56,590 nt of DNA from Bacteroidota bacterium (GTDB lineage Bacteria; Bacteroidota; Bacteroidia; UKL13-3): the NCBI GenBank assembly GCA_947492885.1, contig CANLPK010000010.1, positions 1 to 56,590 on the forward strand, in the 5' to 3' direction. Position 1 is the first letter of the stretch; every line of letters begins with the position of its first letter. Below the pieces are notes generated by a model. That model searched no databases, was not told the origin of the DNA, and saw nothing but the letters and a program-made list of their open reading frames with translations. Shown here one piece after another: positions 1 to 9,185 of this stretch. The position numbers were made by a program, and so were the translations under genes.

Positions 1-389
1 TTGCCTGCGACTGCATCGATACCTTATCTCCCAAAGTATATTTTATTAAAGCTTGTCTTGAGCGTCGAATCCCAATTGTAAGTAGCATGGGCGCAGGAGG
101 AAAGGTTGATCCTACACGTGTAGAGATTTGTGATATCAGCGAAACCTACGACGATTTATTGGCGCGCTATGTGCGGAAATATATGAAACGGAAGTTCAGT
201 GTAGCAAGTGGTTTTCAGGTAGTTTTCTCAGCCGAGAAAGCCGATAAATCGAAGATTGTAGTGAATGAAGATACCACCCGTAAAAAATCTACCATTGGCA
301 CCATTAGTTATATGCCGGCTGTATTTGGTTGTGCTATGGCCAGTGTAGCTTTGCGAGGTTTAATGAATCCTATCCCTTTAAATCATTAA
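1..389 (+). CDS. tcdA: tRNA threonylcarbamoyladenosine dehydratase, C-terminal part (5' truncated)
   Basis: This is the C-terminal end of a ThiF/E1-like ATP-dependent enzyme, read in the frame that starts at base 3 and open back to the window edge. Before the first in-frame ATG (87) the frame reads ACDCIDTLSPKVYFIKACLE and continues into IPIVSSMGAGGKVDPTR. This matches the adenylation-domain segment of TcdA/YgdL: a D-x-ID stretch, then the GAGGKxDPT motif. TcdA cyclises t6A37 in tRNA to ct6A using ATP. The C-terminal hydrophobic segment (PAVFGCAMASVALRGL) also fits the family. The ATG at 87 is therefore internal and should not be taken as a start. ribF follows after 12 bases in the same direction. 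The alternative is another ThiF-family member such as a MoeB-like protein, but the GAGGK-DP motif favours TcdA. Confidence 0.85.
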   Translation, partial: ACDCIDTLSPKVYFIKACLERRIPIVSSMGAGGKVDPTRVEICDISETYDDLLARYVRKYMKRKFSVASGFQVVFSAEKADKSKIVVNEDTTRKKSTIGTISYMPAVFGCAMASVALRGLMNPIPLNH

Positions 390-401
390 GATGTTTTTTT
401 G

Positions 402-1337
402 ATGCAGATTCATACCTCCATAGCTAATTTCAAGAAACTTGCCAATGCGGTAGTCACCCAAGGCACGTTTGATGGAGTGCATGCAGGGCATCAAAAAATT
501 CTTTCTGATTTAAAAGAAAGAGCCACGGCATTAAATGGAGAGAGTGTGGTGCTTACTTTTTTTCCGCATCCACGCATGGTTTTATTTCCTGATGATGAAA
601 GCATCAAACTCATTAATACCTTAGATGAGAATATTGAATTGTTTCGTCAAACAGGCATACAGCATTTAATTGTATTAGAGTTTACCAAAGAGATATCGCA
701 ATTATCGGCAGTGCATTTTGTGAGAGATATTTTGGTGAACGCCATTGGCACCAAACATTTAATTGTGGGGTATGATCATCGATTTGGTCATCATCGTGAA
801 GGTAATTTTAATAATCTTCAGGAGTTTGCATCCACGTATGATTTTACTCTTGAAAAAATTAGCGAAGTAGATATTAATAATATTACCGTAAGTAGTACTA
901 AAATACGGAAAGCCATACTTGCAGGAGATGTAAAGACAGCGCTGAAGTATATGATACATCCTTTTACTATTAAAGGAGAAGTGATGGTTGGAAATAAAAT
1001 TGGTAGGACAATTGGATTTCCAACGGCCAATATTAAAATTAAGGAGTCGTATAAAATATTACCTGCCGATGGGGTTTATGCTGTGCGTATCAAGCATTTG
1101 GATACCCATTATGATGGCATGTTAAATATTGGTAAGAGGCCCACGGTAGATGGCACGAATAGGGTAATTGAAGTAAATATTTTTAACTTTGATGCAGATA
1201 TTTACGGAGAACATTTATGTATCTCTTTCATTGATAGAATTAGGGACGAGCAGAAATTCCCTTCGCTGGATGAATTGAAGAAGCAGCTTTTTTTAGATCG
1301 AAAAAAATCGGAGGAAATTTTAAATTATAAGGGATGA
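402..1337 (+). CDS. ribF: bifunctional riboflavin kinase / FAD synthetase
   Basis: RibF phosphorylates riboflavin to FMN and adenylylates FMN to FAD in the cytoplasm. The N-terminal nucleotidyltransferase domain has GTFDGVHAGH at about residues 21-30 and FFPHPR about 40 residues later. The C-terminal riboflavin kinase domain starts near residue 190 and has GRTIGFPTANI, LPADGVYAV and NIGKRPTVDG. The length of 311 residues is normal for RibF. I chose the ATG at 402; a TTG at 399 directly in front is in frame but has nothing to recommend it. The stop codon overlaps the start of the next gene (ATGA), so the peptidase gene is probably translationally coupled. Confidence 0.95.
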   Translation: MQIHTSIANFKKLANAVVTQGTFDGVHAGHQKILSDLKERATALNGESVVLTFFPHPRMVLFPDDESIKLINTLDENIELFRQTGIQHLIVLEFTKEISQLSAVHFVRDILVNAIGTKHLIVGYDHRFGHHREGNFNNLQEFASTYDFTLEKISEVDINNITVSSTKIRKAILAGDVKTALKYMIHPFTIKGEVMVGNKIGRTIGFPTANIKIKESYKILPADGVYAVRIKHLDTHYDGMLNIGKRPTVDGTNRVIEVNIFNFDADIYGEHLCISFIDRIRDEQKFPSLDELKKQLFLDRKKSEEILNYKG

Positions 1338-2302
1338 AGTATTTTTTAGCTATTATTTTTATTGTTATTGGAAATGTGTTGAATGCGCAGGTGACCGACT
1401 CCACCTTGAATAACGATATAGATGATACTGCCAGAGCTTCTGTGGCTCCATTATCTGCCGACTCATTAGCCGCTATTTCAAATACTGACGCTATTTTAAC
1501 CGACTGTGTAATTGGTGATTCTTGTCTGCCCGATATCGTCATCTTTGAAAATAATGGCAACTCTGTTGTATCCGAAAGTAATGGAGAGAATGCCGTGGCC
1601 GACTACATGAACGCCGACGAAATAAATCCCTATAAATACAATGCCACCACGGTTCCTAAAGGTGCCATTATCAATATTATCGATAGTGGCATGATGGAGT
1701 ATATTACCCCTTGTGTCTGCAGTGTGAATTCACCCTTTGGATATCGTCGTTGGGGCAGATATTATCAATTTCATCCGGGGCTCGATTTAAACTTACCTTA
1801 TGGTCAGCCCGCTCGTGCTGCTTTTGATGGGGTGGTTCGATTGGCGAAACTCACTCCTGGCTATGGCAATTGTGTAATTATTCGTCACCCCAACGGACTC
1901 GAAACCTTATACGGACATTTTAGTGCTTTGAATGTGAAGCCAGGTGATGTTGTGAAAGCAGGCGATACCGTTGGCTTTTGTGGTAATACTGGTTATTCGT
2001 TCGGAGCGCATTTGCATTTTGAAATTCGTTATATGGGTGTGCCTTTCAATCCGGCCTTGGTAGTGATGACCCAAAAAGACTCTGTGAAAATTACTTGCAT
2101 CACCATTGATAATGCTTTGTTTAAAAGCAATACACCACCACCGCCATCGAAATATAAATATGTATATCATGTGGTGAAGAAGGGAGAGAATTTATCGGTT
2201 ATTGCACGTAAGTATAAGGTATCTGTAGCCTATTTGTGCAAGCTTAATCGCATCACCACCAAAACCATCCTCCGTCCGGGAAAGACATTAAGGATTCGGT
2301 AA
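1334..2302 (+). CDS. secreted M23-family (LytM-like) metallopeptidase with C-terminal LysM
   Basis: This is a predicted exported cell-wall endopeptidase of 322 residues. It has an N-terminal signal peptide (MKYFLAIIFIVIGNVLNAQ), then a low-complexity acidic linker. The M23 peptidase domain covers about residues 130-245, with HPGLD (147-151) and HLHFE (226-230) supplying the zinc-ligand signatures. A single LysM domain at about 275-322 (YHVVKKGENLSVIARKYKVS) should bind peptidoglycan. The zinc motifs look intact, so an active endopeptidase is more likely than a degenerate EnvC/NlpD-type activator. The gene overlaps the ribF stop by four bases. The substrate within peptidoglycan cannot be told from the sequence. 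Confidence 0.92.
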   Translation: MKYFLAIIFIVIGNVLNAQVTDSTLNNDIDDTARASVAPLSADSLAAISNTDAILTDCVIGDSCLPDIVIFENNGNSVVSESNGENAVADYMNADEINPYKYNATTVPKGAIINIIDSGMMEYITPCVCSVNSPFGYRRWGRYYQFHPGLDLNLPYGQPARAAFDGVVRLAKLTPGYGNCVIIRHPNGLETLYGHFSALNVKPGDVVKAGDTVGFCGNTGYSFGAHLHFEIRYMGVPFNPALVVMTQKDSVKITCITIDNALFKSNTPPPPSKYKYVYHVVKKGENLSVIARKYKVSVAYLCKLNRITTKTILRPGKTLRIR

Positions 2303-3083
2303 TGCGTTTCTGATTTTATAATTTTTCTCTTGAATTTTTTCCTTTAGGCTGACAGGCATTGCTCGCATTGCATCTTGTATTTTTCCTCTTTCACAATCAC
2401 GCTGTATTCCTGCCCTGTAATGGCTTATCGTGGGTAGAAAACCTGCTCCCCCTGTATTCTGCCCTGTAGGGGCCTATCGTGTAGATATTCATAGGTTTAA
2501 AATTTTCCGCTCACCGGATTTGCAACACAATTGGTTCCTACGGAACAGTCGAGAGGGGGAAGGATTTCAATTGCTACCCACGATAAGTTCCTATGGAACA
2601 AAATCCATTCGTAATAATAAATTATCATTCTAATTATAATTTCCTGCTGTATTCATGTCCCCATAGGGACATTTGTTGGGTAGCTATGATGCCCCCTGTA
2701 CTGACGTGCCGTAGGTACGTTTGAAAATTAAAATTATTCAATTCTAATTGTTTGTTCAATTCTTAACCATCATTCAAACGTTCCTCTGGAACGTCAATCG
2801 TGGGGGAATTTGTTTTCTACCCACCAAATGCCCCGAAGGGGCATAATACAATATCCTCTATAATTCCATCTTCGAATTATAAATCATTCTTGTATTCCTA
2901 TACTCTCACTCTGCTTAAGCCTCAGTTGGTGTTGTGTGCAAGCCTCTGCGCATGCTTCACCAACGGACAAATTATTGACATCGGTCTTAGCCCCCTTGTT
3001 TTTGAAAATATTAACCTAATCGAATTTCAATTTCTTCAAAAATTGCATAGCATTAAACTGAATCCAAATTCTATATTTGCCTT
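2303..3083. repeat. intergenic array of mirrored two-hairpin repeats (family I)
   Basis: This 781-base gap has no convincing gene. It holds one clear mirrored pair of the family I element. The forward unit has stems at 2655-2672 (ATGTCCCCATAGGGACAT) and 2704-2720 (ACGTGCCGTAGGTACGT). The reverse unit has stems at 2778-2794 (ACGTTCCTCTGGAACGT) and 2828-2844 (ATGCCCCGAAGGGGCAT). The two are separated by about 57 AT-rich bases. Conserved linkers are TTGG/TTGTTGGGTAG after the first stem and TTGACGT/CTGACGT leading into the second. Decayed copies lie upstream, with stems GTTCCTACGGAAC at 2534-2546 and GTTCCTATGGAAC at 2587-2599, plus partial CCCTGTA-GGG pieces at 2404-2485. Short open frames here only read through the repeats and were not called. 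Confidence 0.85.
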
Positions 3084-3704
3084 GTGCATCCCATTTTAAA
3101 ACTCATTGCCCAAGGAGAAGGTGATACCCTCGATTTTAAAAAGATTGTACCCAGCGCGCTGAAAATTGCTAAAACCATGGTGAGCTTCGCCAATACAAAA
3201 GGCGGCACCTTGCTCATTGGAGTTAACGATAACGGTACTATTAGCGGCGTGCGAACCGAAGAAGAACGTTATGTGCTCGAAACTGCCATCTCCATTTATT
3301 GCAAACCCGAAATAGAAATGCGACTTATCGATTGGGAAATTAATGGCAAAGAAGTAATTGAAGCACGCATCGCCGAAGGAACGAATAAACCCTATTATGC
3401 TAAGGATGAGAATGAAAAATGGTGGGCCTATGTACGTGTGCGCGATGAGAGTATTTTGGCCAGCAAAGTAGTGCTCGATGTGATGCGTAAAAACATCGCC
3501 AAAGAAAATACCTTGATTGAATATGGCTCCAAAGAACAAGCTCTTTTTCAGTATCTCAATGTAAATCAGCGCATCACACTCCATCAATATTGCAAATTGC
3601 TGAATATCTCTAAATGGAGGGCGCGCAAAATATTGGTTAACCTCATTTCTGCAGGTATTATTCGTATTCATGATATTGAAAAAGACGAGTTTTATACCCT
3701 CTGA
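3084..3704 (+). CDS. AlbA_2 (divergent AAA-4 / Schlafen-type) domain protein with C-terminal winged helix
   Basis: The first ~125 residues match the AlbA_2 putative DNA-binding domain: GEGDTLDFKK, then VSFANTKGGTLLIGVNDNG, then WAYVRVRDESILAS. The last ~60 residues look like a small winged helix-turn-helix (LLNISKWRARKILVNLISAG). In this family the domain occurs in transcriptional regulators and in some nuclease- or defence-associated proteins; nothing here decides between them. A GTG at 3084 is the best start, because the family motif begins only about ten residues later and no ATG precedes it in frame. The gene stands alone directly downstream of a repeat array, with no partner gene nearby. 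Confidence 0.8.
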   Translation: MHPILKLIAQGEGDTLDFKKIVPSALKIAKTMVSFANTKGGTLLIGVNDNGTISGVRTEEERYVLETAISIYCKPEIEMRLIDWEINGKEVIEARIAEGTNKPYYAKDENEKWWAYVRVRDESILASKVVLDVMRKNIAKENTLIEYGSKEQALFQYLNVNQRITLHQYCKLLNISKWRARKILVNLISAGIIRIHDIEKDEFYTL

Positions 3705-3779
3705 AAACTCTCCACATTTTCATCGTTTCTGTGTATAACTCGTGATGATTCGGTAATATAACCTTAACACATTAAGTGT

Positions 3780-3787
3780 TAGATTTG
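3780..3787 (+). promoter_or_regulatory. -7 promoter box (TAGATTTG)
   Basis: Perfect match to the Bacteroidota -7 consensus TAnnTTTG, 25 bases before the ATG at 3813. No TTG-type -33 element is visible at the usual spacing, so only half of the promoter is supported. Confidence 0.5.
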
Positions 3788-3812
3788 AAATCTTTTATTA
3801 ACCATCCTATTT

Positions 3813-6800
3813 ATGAAACGTATTTTTTACTTTTTATTTCTAACCACGATTTTTGCTGCTTCGGCGATAGCCCAACCAGTAATTACCGGACTCATCGTGC
3901 CACAATATATGGCTGATACAACCAAAGGTTCAGGTGAAGGACCACGTACTCCGTATGTGTATCGCGCCAAAATTACTGGACTCACAGCTAGTGCTACTTA
4001 CCGCTATCGCTCACAAGCAATATGTTTAAGTTATAATGCAGGTGTCAATTCAGATGGTGCCACTTCTGCAGGTGCGGGTAATGAAATCTTTATTCGTCAA
4101 TCGGGTAGCTTTGGATATTCATCATCGGCTTCAATGTCGGTTGCAGGTGGATACGATTCAATTGTTGCAAATTCAAGTGGAGAATATGAAGGATGGTTTG
4201 GAATAGAACCTACTGGTAACCCACGTTTTGCACCGGGTAATTATATTCACCCGCGCTTGATATTGAATAATGGTACCACAGGTAATACATCATTAGCCTC
4301 GTATTTAACCATAACCGATTCTGCCAAGACGCTTACCTACGGTACAGGTACTGCACAAGGAACAGGTATTTGGAGCAAGAGCCAAGCAGCCGATAAAAAT
4401 ATCGCTGTATTATGGGATAATGTATTAGCTACTGGTCGCCCACTCTCATGTGCCATTATCGAAGGTGATGGAATTGCATATAGAAGTGCTACATCTCCTA
4501 CCAACTATCCATTGTTCTATCGTAATAATGTGGATTCATTCAGTGGTGCTTGGGGAACCATCATCCCGAATACGAACTCCAATGGAGTGCGAAGAATCGA
4601 TAATCGTAAATTATCGGATGGTACTCTTTATTATGCCAACCTCGATGCCGATGGTGTCTGGCCTACAGGAACTGTCAGTACTGTGAATCCTAGTGGTGGC
4701 TTTACTGCAATCAAATTAGATAGCAGCGATGTTCCCTTGGTTCCTAGTCCGGTTTTCTTTTTTGAAAGTCCTACCTATTCAGTGAACGAAAATGGGACTT
4801 CGGTAGTAGTTTCTGTAAAATATAAAAACCCTACCTTAACCAATACAAGTGTTGATGTATCCTTGAAATCGGGTGGTAGTGCTACCGCAGGAACTGATTT
4901 CTCTTTCTCAACAACAACTTTAACTTTTGCTCCCACTGATACCATCAAGAGCATGACCATTCCAATTACGAATGATGCTTTGGTAGAAGGAAATGAAACA
5001 TTTATTTTACGTTTGAGCAATGCTACGAATAGCGCCTCTTTAGGTGCCGATTCGGTTTCAACGACTACGATTGTAGATGACGATTTCACCTCTCCAAGTT
5101 TTTATTTTAATGCCACAACCTATTCAGTTAATGAAAATGCAGGAACAGTAACGATTGCAGTGAAATATAAAAATCCATCGGTATCAGCTACTTCGGTGGA
5201 TGTACAAGTGAAAACAGGAGGTACAGCTACTTCAGGTACCGACTATACTTTTACCAATACCACTTTGAACTTTGCTGCCACCGATACCATGAAAACATTT
5301 ACGGTAGCCATTACCAATGATGTTTTGGTAGAAGGTAACGAAACATTCATCTTACGTTTAACCAACCCAAGCAGTGGTTGTGTTTTGACTGCCGATTCAA
5401 CAACAACAACAACTATTAATGATGATGATTTCAATGCCACTACTGTTGCATTCTCAGCATCAAAACAATCGATTAACGAAGGAATCAGTACTGCAACCAT
5501 TACAGTGAAATTATCTGCACCAGCAATAGCTGTTTCGAGTGTAGATATTAGCGCAATAGCTGCTACTGCTACTTCTGCTGATTATACTTTTACAAACACA
5601 ACATTAAACTTTGCTATTGGCGATTCGGTTAAAACAACGACAGTAAGTATTATCAATGATGTATTGGTTGAAGGAAATGAGTATTTTATCATGCAATTAA
5701 GCAACCCAACTACCGTAGTATTGGGTGCCATTACCTCAGATACAGTTACAATCACTGATAACGATTACCCACGTTTCCCTTTAGGACAAATTTCTACAGT
5801 GAATGCCACAACTGGTGTTGCGGATAGCTTAGGCAAGAAATATGATGAAGTAGGTATCGTTTATGGAATCAATTATCGCCCTGCCGGATTGCAATTTGTG
5901 ATTCGTGATAACACTGGTGGTATCACTGTATTTAAAGCTACAGGAAATCATGGTTATACTGTGAAAGAAGGAGATAGTGTACGTGTGCTTGGAACGGTAG
6001 CACAATTCAATGGGCTTACCGAATTCAATAGCGATACTGTGATTGTTTTAGGAAATAATAAAGCAATCAAAACACCTACTGTAGTTACCAAATTAGCAGA
6101 AGCAAACGAAAACGACTTGGTGCGTTTGAACGGAATGCAATTCGTTACACCAATCACTACCTGGCCTACCACTGCTGCTAATATAAGTTTGAGAAATGCT
6201 ACCGATACCATTGTATTGCGTCTGCAATTAGCCAATTCAGATATCTTAGGTACTGCAGCTCCAACTGGAACATTCGATGTTATTGGATTGGGAAGTCAAT
6301 TCGATAATTCCAACCCATACACTTCAGGATACCAATTATTCCCTCGCTTCTTGTCCGATATTATTCCAGCAGCTTCTCCAGCAACAATTACTGTAAATGC
6401 TGCTGCAGTTAGTGTAAACGAAAATACAGGAACTGTAAAAGTGAAATTTACGATTACCAATGTGAATGGTTCAACAGCATCAATCAATATTGCAAATTCA
6501 GGAACGGCTACTTCAGGTACCGACTATACTACACTTGCAGCCTCCGCTACTTTCCCTGCTACTGCTGTGAATGGAGACTCAATCATATTTACCTATACCA
6601 TCGTTGATGATGCCATCATTGAAAGCAACGAAACCATCATTGCAAGCTTCACTGCAGGAAATAATGCAAGCGTGGTAGGTGCTTCAAAAACCATTACCAT
6701 CATTGATAATGATGCACCAACTACGATTACTATCGACACCACTTCATTAAATGTAAATGAGAATGCAGGTACCGTAAAAGTAAAGGTGAAGATTAGCAAT

Positions 6801-7307
6801 GTAAATGGTAAAGCAACTACTGCTACTATCGCATTCACTGGAACTGCTGCATTTGCCGACTACTCAGCACCATCAACAACCGTGACCTTCCCAGCTACTG
6901 CAGCCAATGGCGATTCAATCATGTTATCATATCTTATCTTGGATGATGCCGTTTACGAACCAACAGCTGAAACCATTATCTCTACGTTCACTGCGGGAAC
7001 CAATTGTGCTATCTCAGGTGGAAATGTTCAAACAATAAAAATTGTCGATAACGATCCGAACGGTATCAATGGCAACTACAATTCAATCCTAATTAATGTA
7101 TATCCAAATCCATCAAACGGAAGCATTACCATAAAATCGGCTGAAACGCTGGTTCGTGTTACTGTTTATGATATCGTTGGAAAAGAAATTATCCAATTAA
7201 CACCAAATAATAACAGTGTGAACATGGAAAACTTAGCCAAAGGATTGTACACCATCGTTGCCGAAACCAACCATGGAATTGCTACCGAAAGAGTAGTAAT
7301 TAAATAA
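3813..7307 (+). CDS. secreted multi-Calx-beta protein with T9SS type A sorting domain
   Basis: This is a 1164-residue surface or secreted protein. A signal peptide (about 1-20, ending AIAQ) precedes a beta-rich region of unknown type (about 21-310). Three Calx-beta repeats follow at about 313-426, 428-540 and 543-652, each with VNEN/INEG at the start, LVEGNE in the middle and a D-D/N-D end. A different domain (about 653-853, with GIVYGINYRP and VKEGDSVRVLGTVAQFNG) resembles OB-fold modules seen in secreted nucleases and DUF5689 proteins. Two more Calx-beta-like repeats lie at about 856-968 and 970-1085. The C-terminus (VYPNPSNGSITI... KGLYTIVA... VVIK) is a type IX sorting domain. Calx-beta modules bind Ca2+ through these acidic residues, so a calcium-stabilised adhesin-like role is inferred. 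No catalytic domain is recognised. A terminator follows. Confidence 0.88.
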   Translation: MKRIFYFLFLTTIFAASAIAQPVITGLIVPQYMADTTKGSGEGPRTPYVYRAKITGLTASATYRYRSQAICLSYNAGVNSDGATSAGAGNEIFIRQSGSFGYSSSASMSVAGGYDSIVANSSGEYEGWFGIEPTGNPRFAPGNYIHPRLILNNGTTGNTSLASYLTITDSAKTLTYGTGTAQGTGIWSKSQAADKNIAVLWDNVLATGRPLSCAIIEGDGIAYRSATSPTNYPLFYRNNVDSFSGAWGTIIPNTNSNGVRRIDNRKLSDGTLYYANLDADGVWPTGTVSTVNPSGGFTAIKLDSSDVPLVPSPVFFFESPTYSVNENGTSVVVSVKYKNPTLTNTSVDVSLKSGGSATAGTDFSFSTTTLTFAPTDTIKSMTIPITNDALVEGNETFILRLSNATNSASLGADSVSTTTIVDDDFTSPSFYFNATTYSVNENAGTVTIAVKYKNPSVSATSVDVQVKTGGTATSGTDYTFTNTTLNFAATDTMKTFTVAITNDVLVEGNETFILRLTNPSSGCVLTADSTTTTTINDDDFNATTVAFSASKQSINEGISTATITVKLSAPAIAVSSVDISAIAATATSADYTFTNTTLNFAIGDSVKTTTVSIINDVLVEGNEYFIMQLSNPTTVVLGAITSDTVTITDNDYPRFPLGQISTVNATTGVADSLGKKYDEVGIVYGINYRPAGLQFVIRDNTGGITVFKATGNHGYTVKEGDSVRVLGTVAQFNGLTEFNSDTVIVLGNNKAIKTPTVVTKLAEANENDLVRLNGMQFVTPITTWPTTAANISLRNATDTIVLRLQLANSDILGTAAPTGTFDVIGLGSQFDNSNPYTSGYQLFPRFLSDIIPAASPATITVNAAAVSVNENTGTVKVKFTITNVNGSTASINIANSGTATSGTDYTTLAASATFPATAVNGDSIIFTYTIVDDAIIESNETIIASFTAGNNASVVGASKTITIIDNDAPTTITIDTTSLNVNENAGTVKVKVKISNVNGKATTATIAFTGTAAFADYSAPSTTVTFPATAANGDSIMLSYLILDDAVYEPTAETIISTFTAGTNCAISGGNVQTIKIVDNDPNGINGNYNSILINVYPNPSNGSITIKSAETLVRVTVYDIVGKEIIQLTPNNNSVNMENLAKGLYTIVAETNHGIATERVVIK

Positions 7308-7324
7308 GGTTAATTCAACTTAAT

Positions 7325-7360
7325 AAAAAAGCCACTTCATCATTTGAAGTGGCTTTTTTA
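7325..7360 (+). terminator. intrinsic terminator after the Calx-beta gene
   Basis: Nine-base-pair stem GCCACTTCA / TGAAGTGGC (7331-7339 with 7345-7353), a five-base loop, and T6 directly after it. An A-run on the 5' side could let it work in both directions. Confidence 0.9.
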
Positions 7361-7394
7361 TTAAATATAAATGAGAGATGCGCTCCAATTGAAC

Positions 7395-7402
7395 TATTTT
7401 TG
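7395..7402 (+). promoter_or_regulatory. -7 promoter box (TATTTTTG)
   Basis: Matches TAnnTTTG and lies 32 bases before the ABC ATPase start, just past the preceding terminator. This fits an independent promoter for the three-gene ABC operon. No -33 TTG is seen at 17-23 bases. Confidence 0.5.
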
Positions 7403-7434
7403 CATACCCTAATTTATCCCCGGAAAATTTAGCT

Positions 7435-8343
7435 ATGCAGGAAAAAATTGTTGAAGTAATTCAATTGTCAAAACATTTTGGAAAAACCATTGCGGTACAA
7501 GATGTGAGCTTTGATGTATACCAAGGTGATGTTTTTGGATTTTTAGGCCCCAATGGAGCTGGTAAATCTACCACCATTCGCACGATGTTATCACTTATTT
7601 CACCAACCTCTGGGGAGATTAAACTGTTTGGTAAATCACTGTCAAACCATCGCAATGAGATACTCGCAAAGATTGGTTGTATCGTTGAAAAACCCGATTT
7701 TTATAAATACCTCTCAGCCGAAAAAAACCTAGAAATCATGGGCCGCATTTCGGGGGCTCGTATTACCAAATCGAAAATACATGAGATGATTGAATTCGTG
7801 GGTTTGAAAGGCCGAGAGAAAGATAAACTCGGGGGCTTTTCGCATGGAATGAAACAGCGATTGGGTATTGCTCAAACACTATTGCACGATCCCGAACTTA
7901 TTATCCTCGATGAACCAACCACGGGCCTCGATCCTCAAGGGATTATTGATATTCGTAATTTGATTTTGCAATTGAGTAAGGAGCGAAATAAAACAGTGGT
8001 TTTATCATCACATATTTTATCAGAGATTGAATTGATTGCGAATCGTATGGTCATTATTAATAAAGGCAAATCAATGGTTCAAGGGGAGGTGAAGACCCTG
8101 CTGAATAGTGAAGATCTAATTGTTCAATTTGAAACCGACCGTACCGCAGATGCCAAAGCATTCTTGCAAACAAAACTTGAAAATATATTAATAGAAATCG
8201 ACGAGCAATTATTATCCATTCATTGTACCCAGGAAAAAATTCCTTCAATCAATAAAATGCTTTGCGATCAAGGCTTTCAAGTCTCTTCCATTCAGTCGAA
8301 ACGGAAGTTGGAAGATTATTTTCTTAAACTCATCAATCAATAA
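7435..8343 (+). CDS. ABC transporter ATP-binding protein (ABC-2 type)
   Basis: This 302-residue nucleotide-binding subunit powers the membrane partner encoded next. It has Walker A GPNGAGKS (about 38-45), the signature SHGMKQR (about 136-142), Walker B LIILDEPTTGLD (about 155-166), and an H-loop in LSSHILSEIE. The C-terminal ~80 residues form the extra domain typical of drug/Nod-factor/gliding-type exporters. Its stop overlaps the permease start by one base (TAATG), so the subunits are made together. The family covers exporters of antibiotics, polysaccharides and lipids. The LolA-like third gene suggests a hydrophobic or envelope-related substrate here, but that is inference. Confidence 0.93.
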   Translation: MQEKIVEVIQLSKHFGKTIAVQDVSFDVYQGDVFGFLGPNGAGKSTTIRTMLSLISPTSGEIKLFGKSLSNHRNEILAKIGCIVEKPDFYKYLSAEKNLEIMGRISGARITKSKIHEMIEFVGLKGREKDKLGGFSHGMKQRLGIAQTLLHDPELIILDEPTTGLDPQGIIDIRNLILQLSKERNKTVVLSSHILSEIELIANRMVIINKGKSMVQGEVKTLLNSEDLIVQFETDRTADAKAFLQTKLENILIEIDEQLLSIHCTQEKIPSINKMLCDQGFQVSSIQSKRKLEDYFLKLINQ

Positions 8344-9185
8344 TGTTCTTAAGAAGCACCTATAACGAATTTATAAAGATTGCCTCCAAACCCCGAAGCT
8401 ATCTGGGCTTTGCTGCCATTACTCTTTTGGTGGGCGTAATTTTGTTTGCCATGAAAATGGACGGCCTATCATTCATTTCCTTCATCACGGGCTCCTTTGA
8501 GCAAACACTTTCCTTCGAAGGAAACATATTAAATGGTAACCTTATTGGCTTTATTATTTTGCAGATGCTTGTGATTCATATCCCATTGCTTATTGCCCTA
8601 GTTACTGGCGATTTGGTATCGGGTGAAGCGGCCATGGGTACCATACGATTATTGCTTACCAAGCCGGTATCCAGAACAAATATTTTACTGTCGAAATTTG
8701 TGGCAGGCTGCGTCTATACTTTAATCATCATCTTATGGTTTGCGTTTATGGCCGTAGTGGTTGCTAAAATATTATTTGGAACTGGCGACCTCATGGTTTT
8801 AAATAACGATGGATTGGTGATTTTACAAGCTCCCGACGTAACCTGGCGTTTTCTAAGTGCCTTTGCTTTGGCTTTCTTATCATTGGCTACCATTGCAACA
8901 CTTTCCATTATGCTCTCTTGCTTCTCCGAAAATTCAATTGGGCCTATTGTTGCAACGATGGCAATCATTATTTTATTCACCATCATCAATACCTTGGATG
9001 TAAAGGTGTTTGATAGCATTCGCCCCTACCTATTTACAACGCATATGGCGGCATGGAGAAGTTTTTTCTCAGACCCTTTGCCGAAGCGTGAAATCATTCA
9101 ATCGGTAGTGGTCTTGTTAGCACATATTGGCATCATGCTAAGCATCGCGATTTATAAATTTAACAGAAAAGATATTTTATCATGA
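8343..9185 (+). CDS. ABC-2 type transporter permease
   Basis: This is a 280-residue integral membrane protein with about six hydrophobic segments, starting near residues 20-36 and ending near 250-268. The cytoplasmic N-terminus and the segment GDLVSGEAAMGTIRLLLTKPVSR (written here only to identify the EAAxGT-like coupling region) are typical of ABC-2 permeases such as GldF and NosY. It should pair as a homodimer with the upstream ATPase. It overlaps that gene by one base and the downstream LolA-like gene by four bases (ATGA). The substrate is unknown. Confidence 0.9.
   Translation: MFLRSTYNEFIKIASKPRSYLGFAAITLLVGVILFAMKMDGLSFISFITGSFEQTLSFEGNILNGNLIGFIILQMLVIHIPLLIALVTGDLVSGEAAMGTIRLLLTKPVSRTNILLSKFVAGCVYTLIIILWFAFMAVVVAKILFGTGDLMVLNNDGLVILQAPDVTWRFLSAFALAFLSLATIATLSIMLSCFSENSIGPIVATMAIIILFTIINTLDVKVFDSIRPYLFTTHMAAWRSFFSDPLPKREIIQSVVVLLAHIGIMLSIAIYKFNRKDILS

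Noticed and set aside
2430-3083. Short plus-strand open frames (about 67 and 99 codons) in the first gap
   Set aside because: They read straight through hairpin repeats, have no start signals and no protein-like composition.
7435-8343. A second GldA
   Set aside because: Its partner genes (an ABC-2 permease and a LolA-like protein) differ from gldF/gldG, and the full gldA-F-G set is at 46640-50014.
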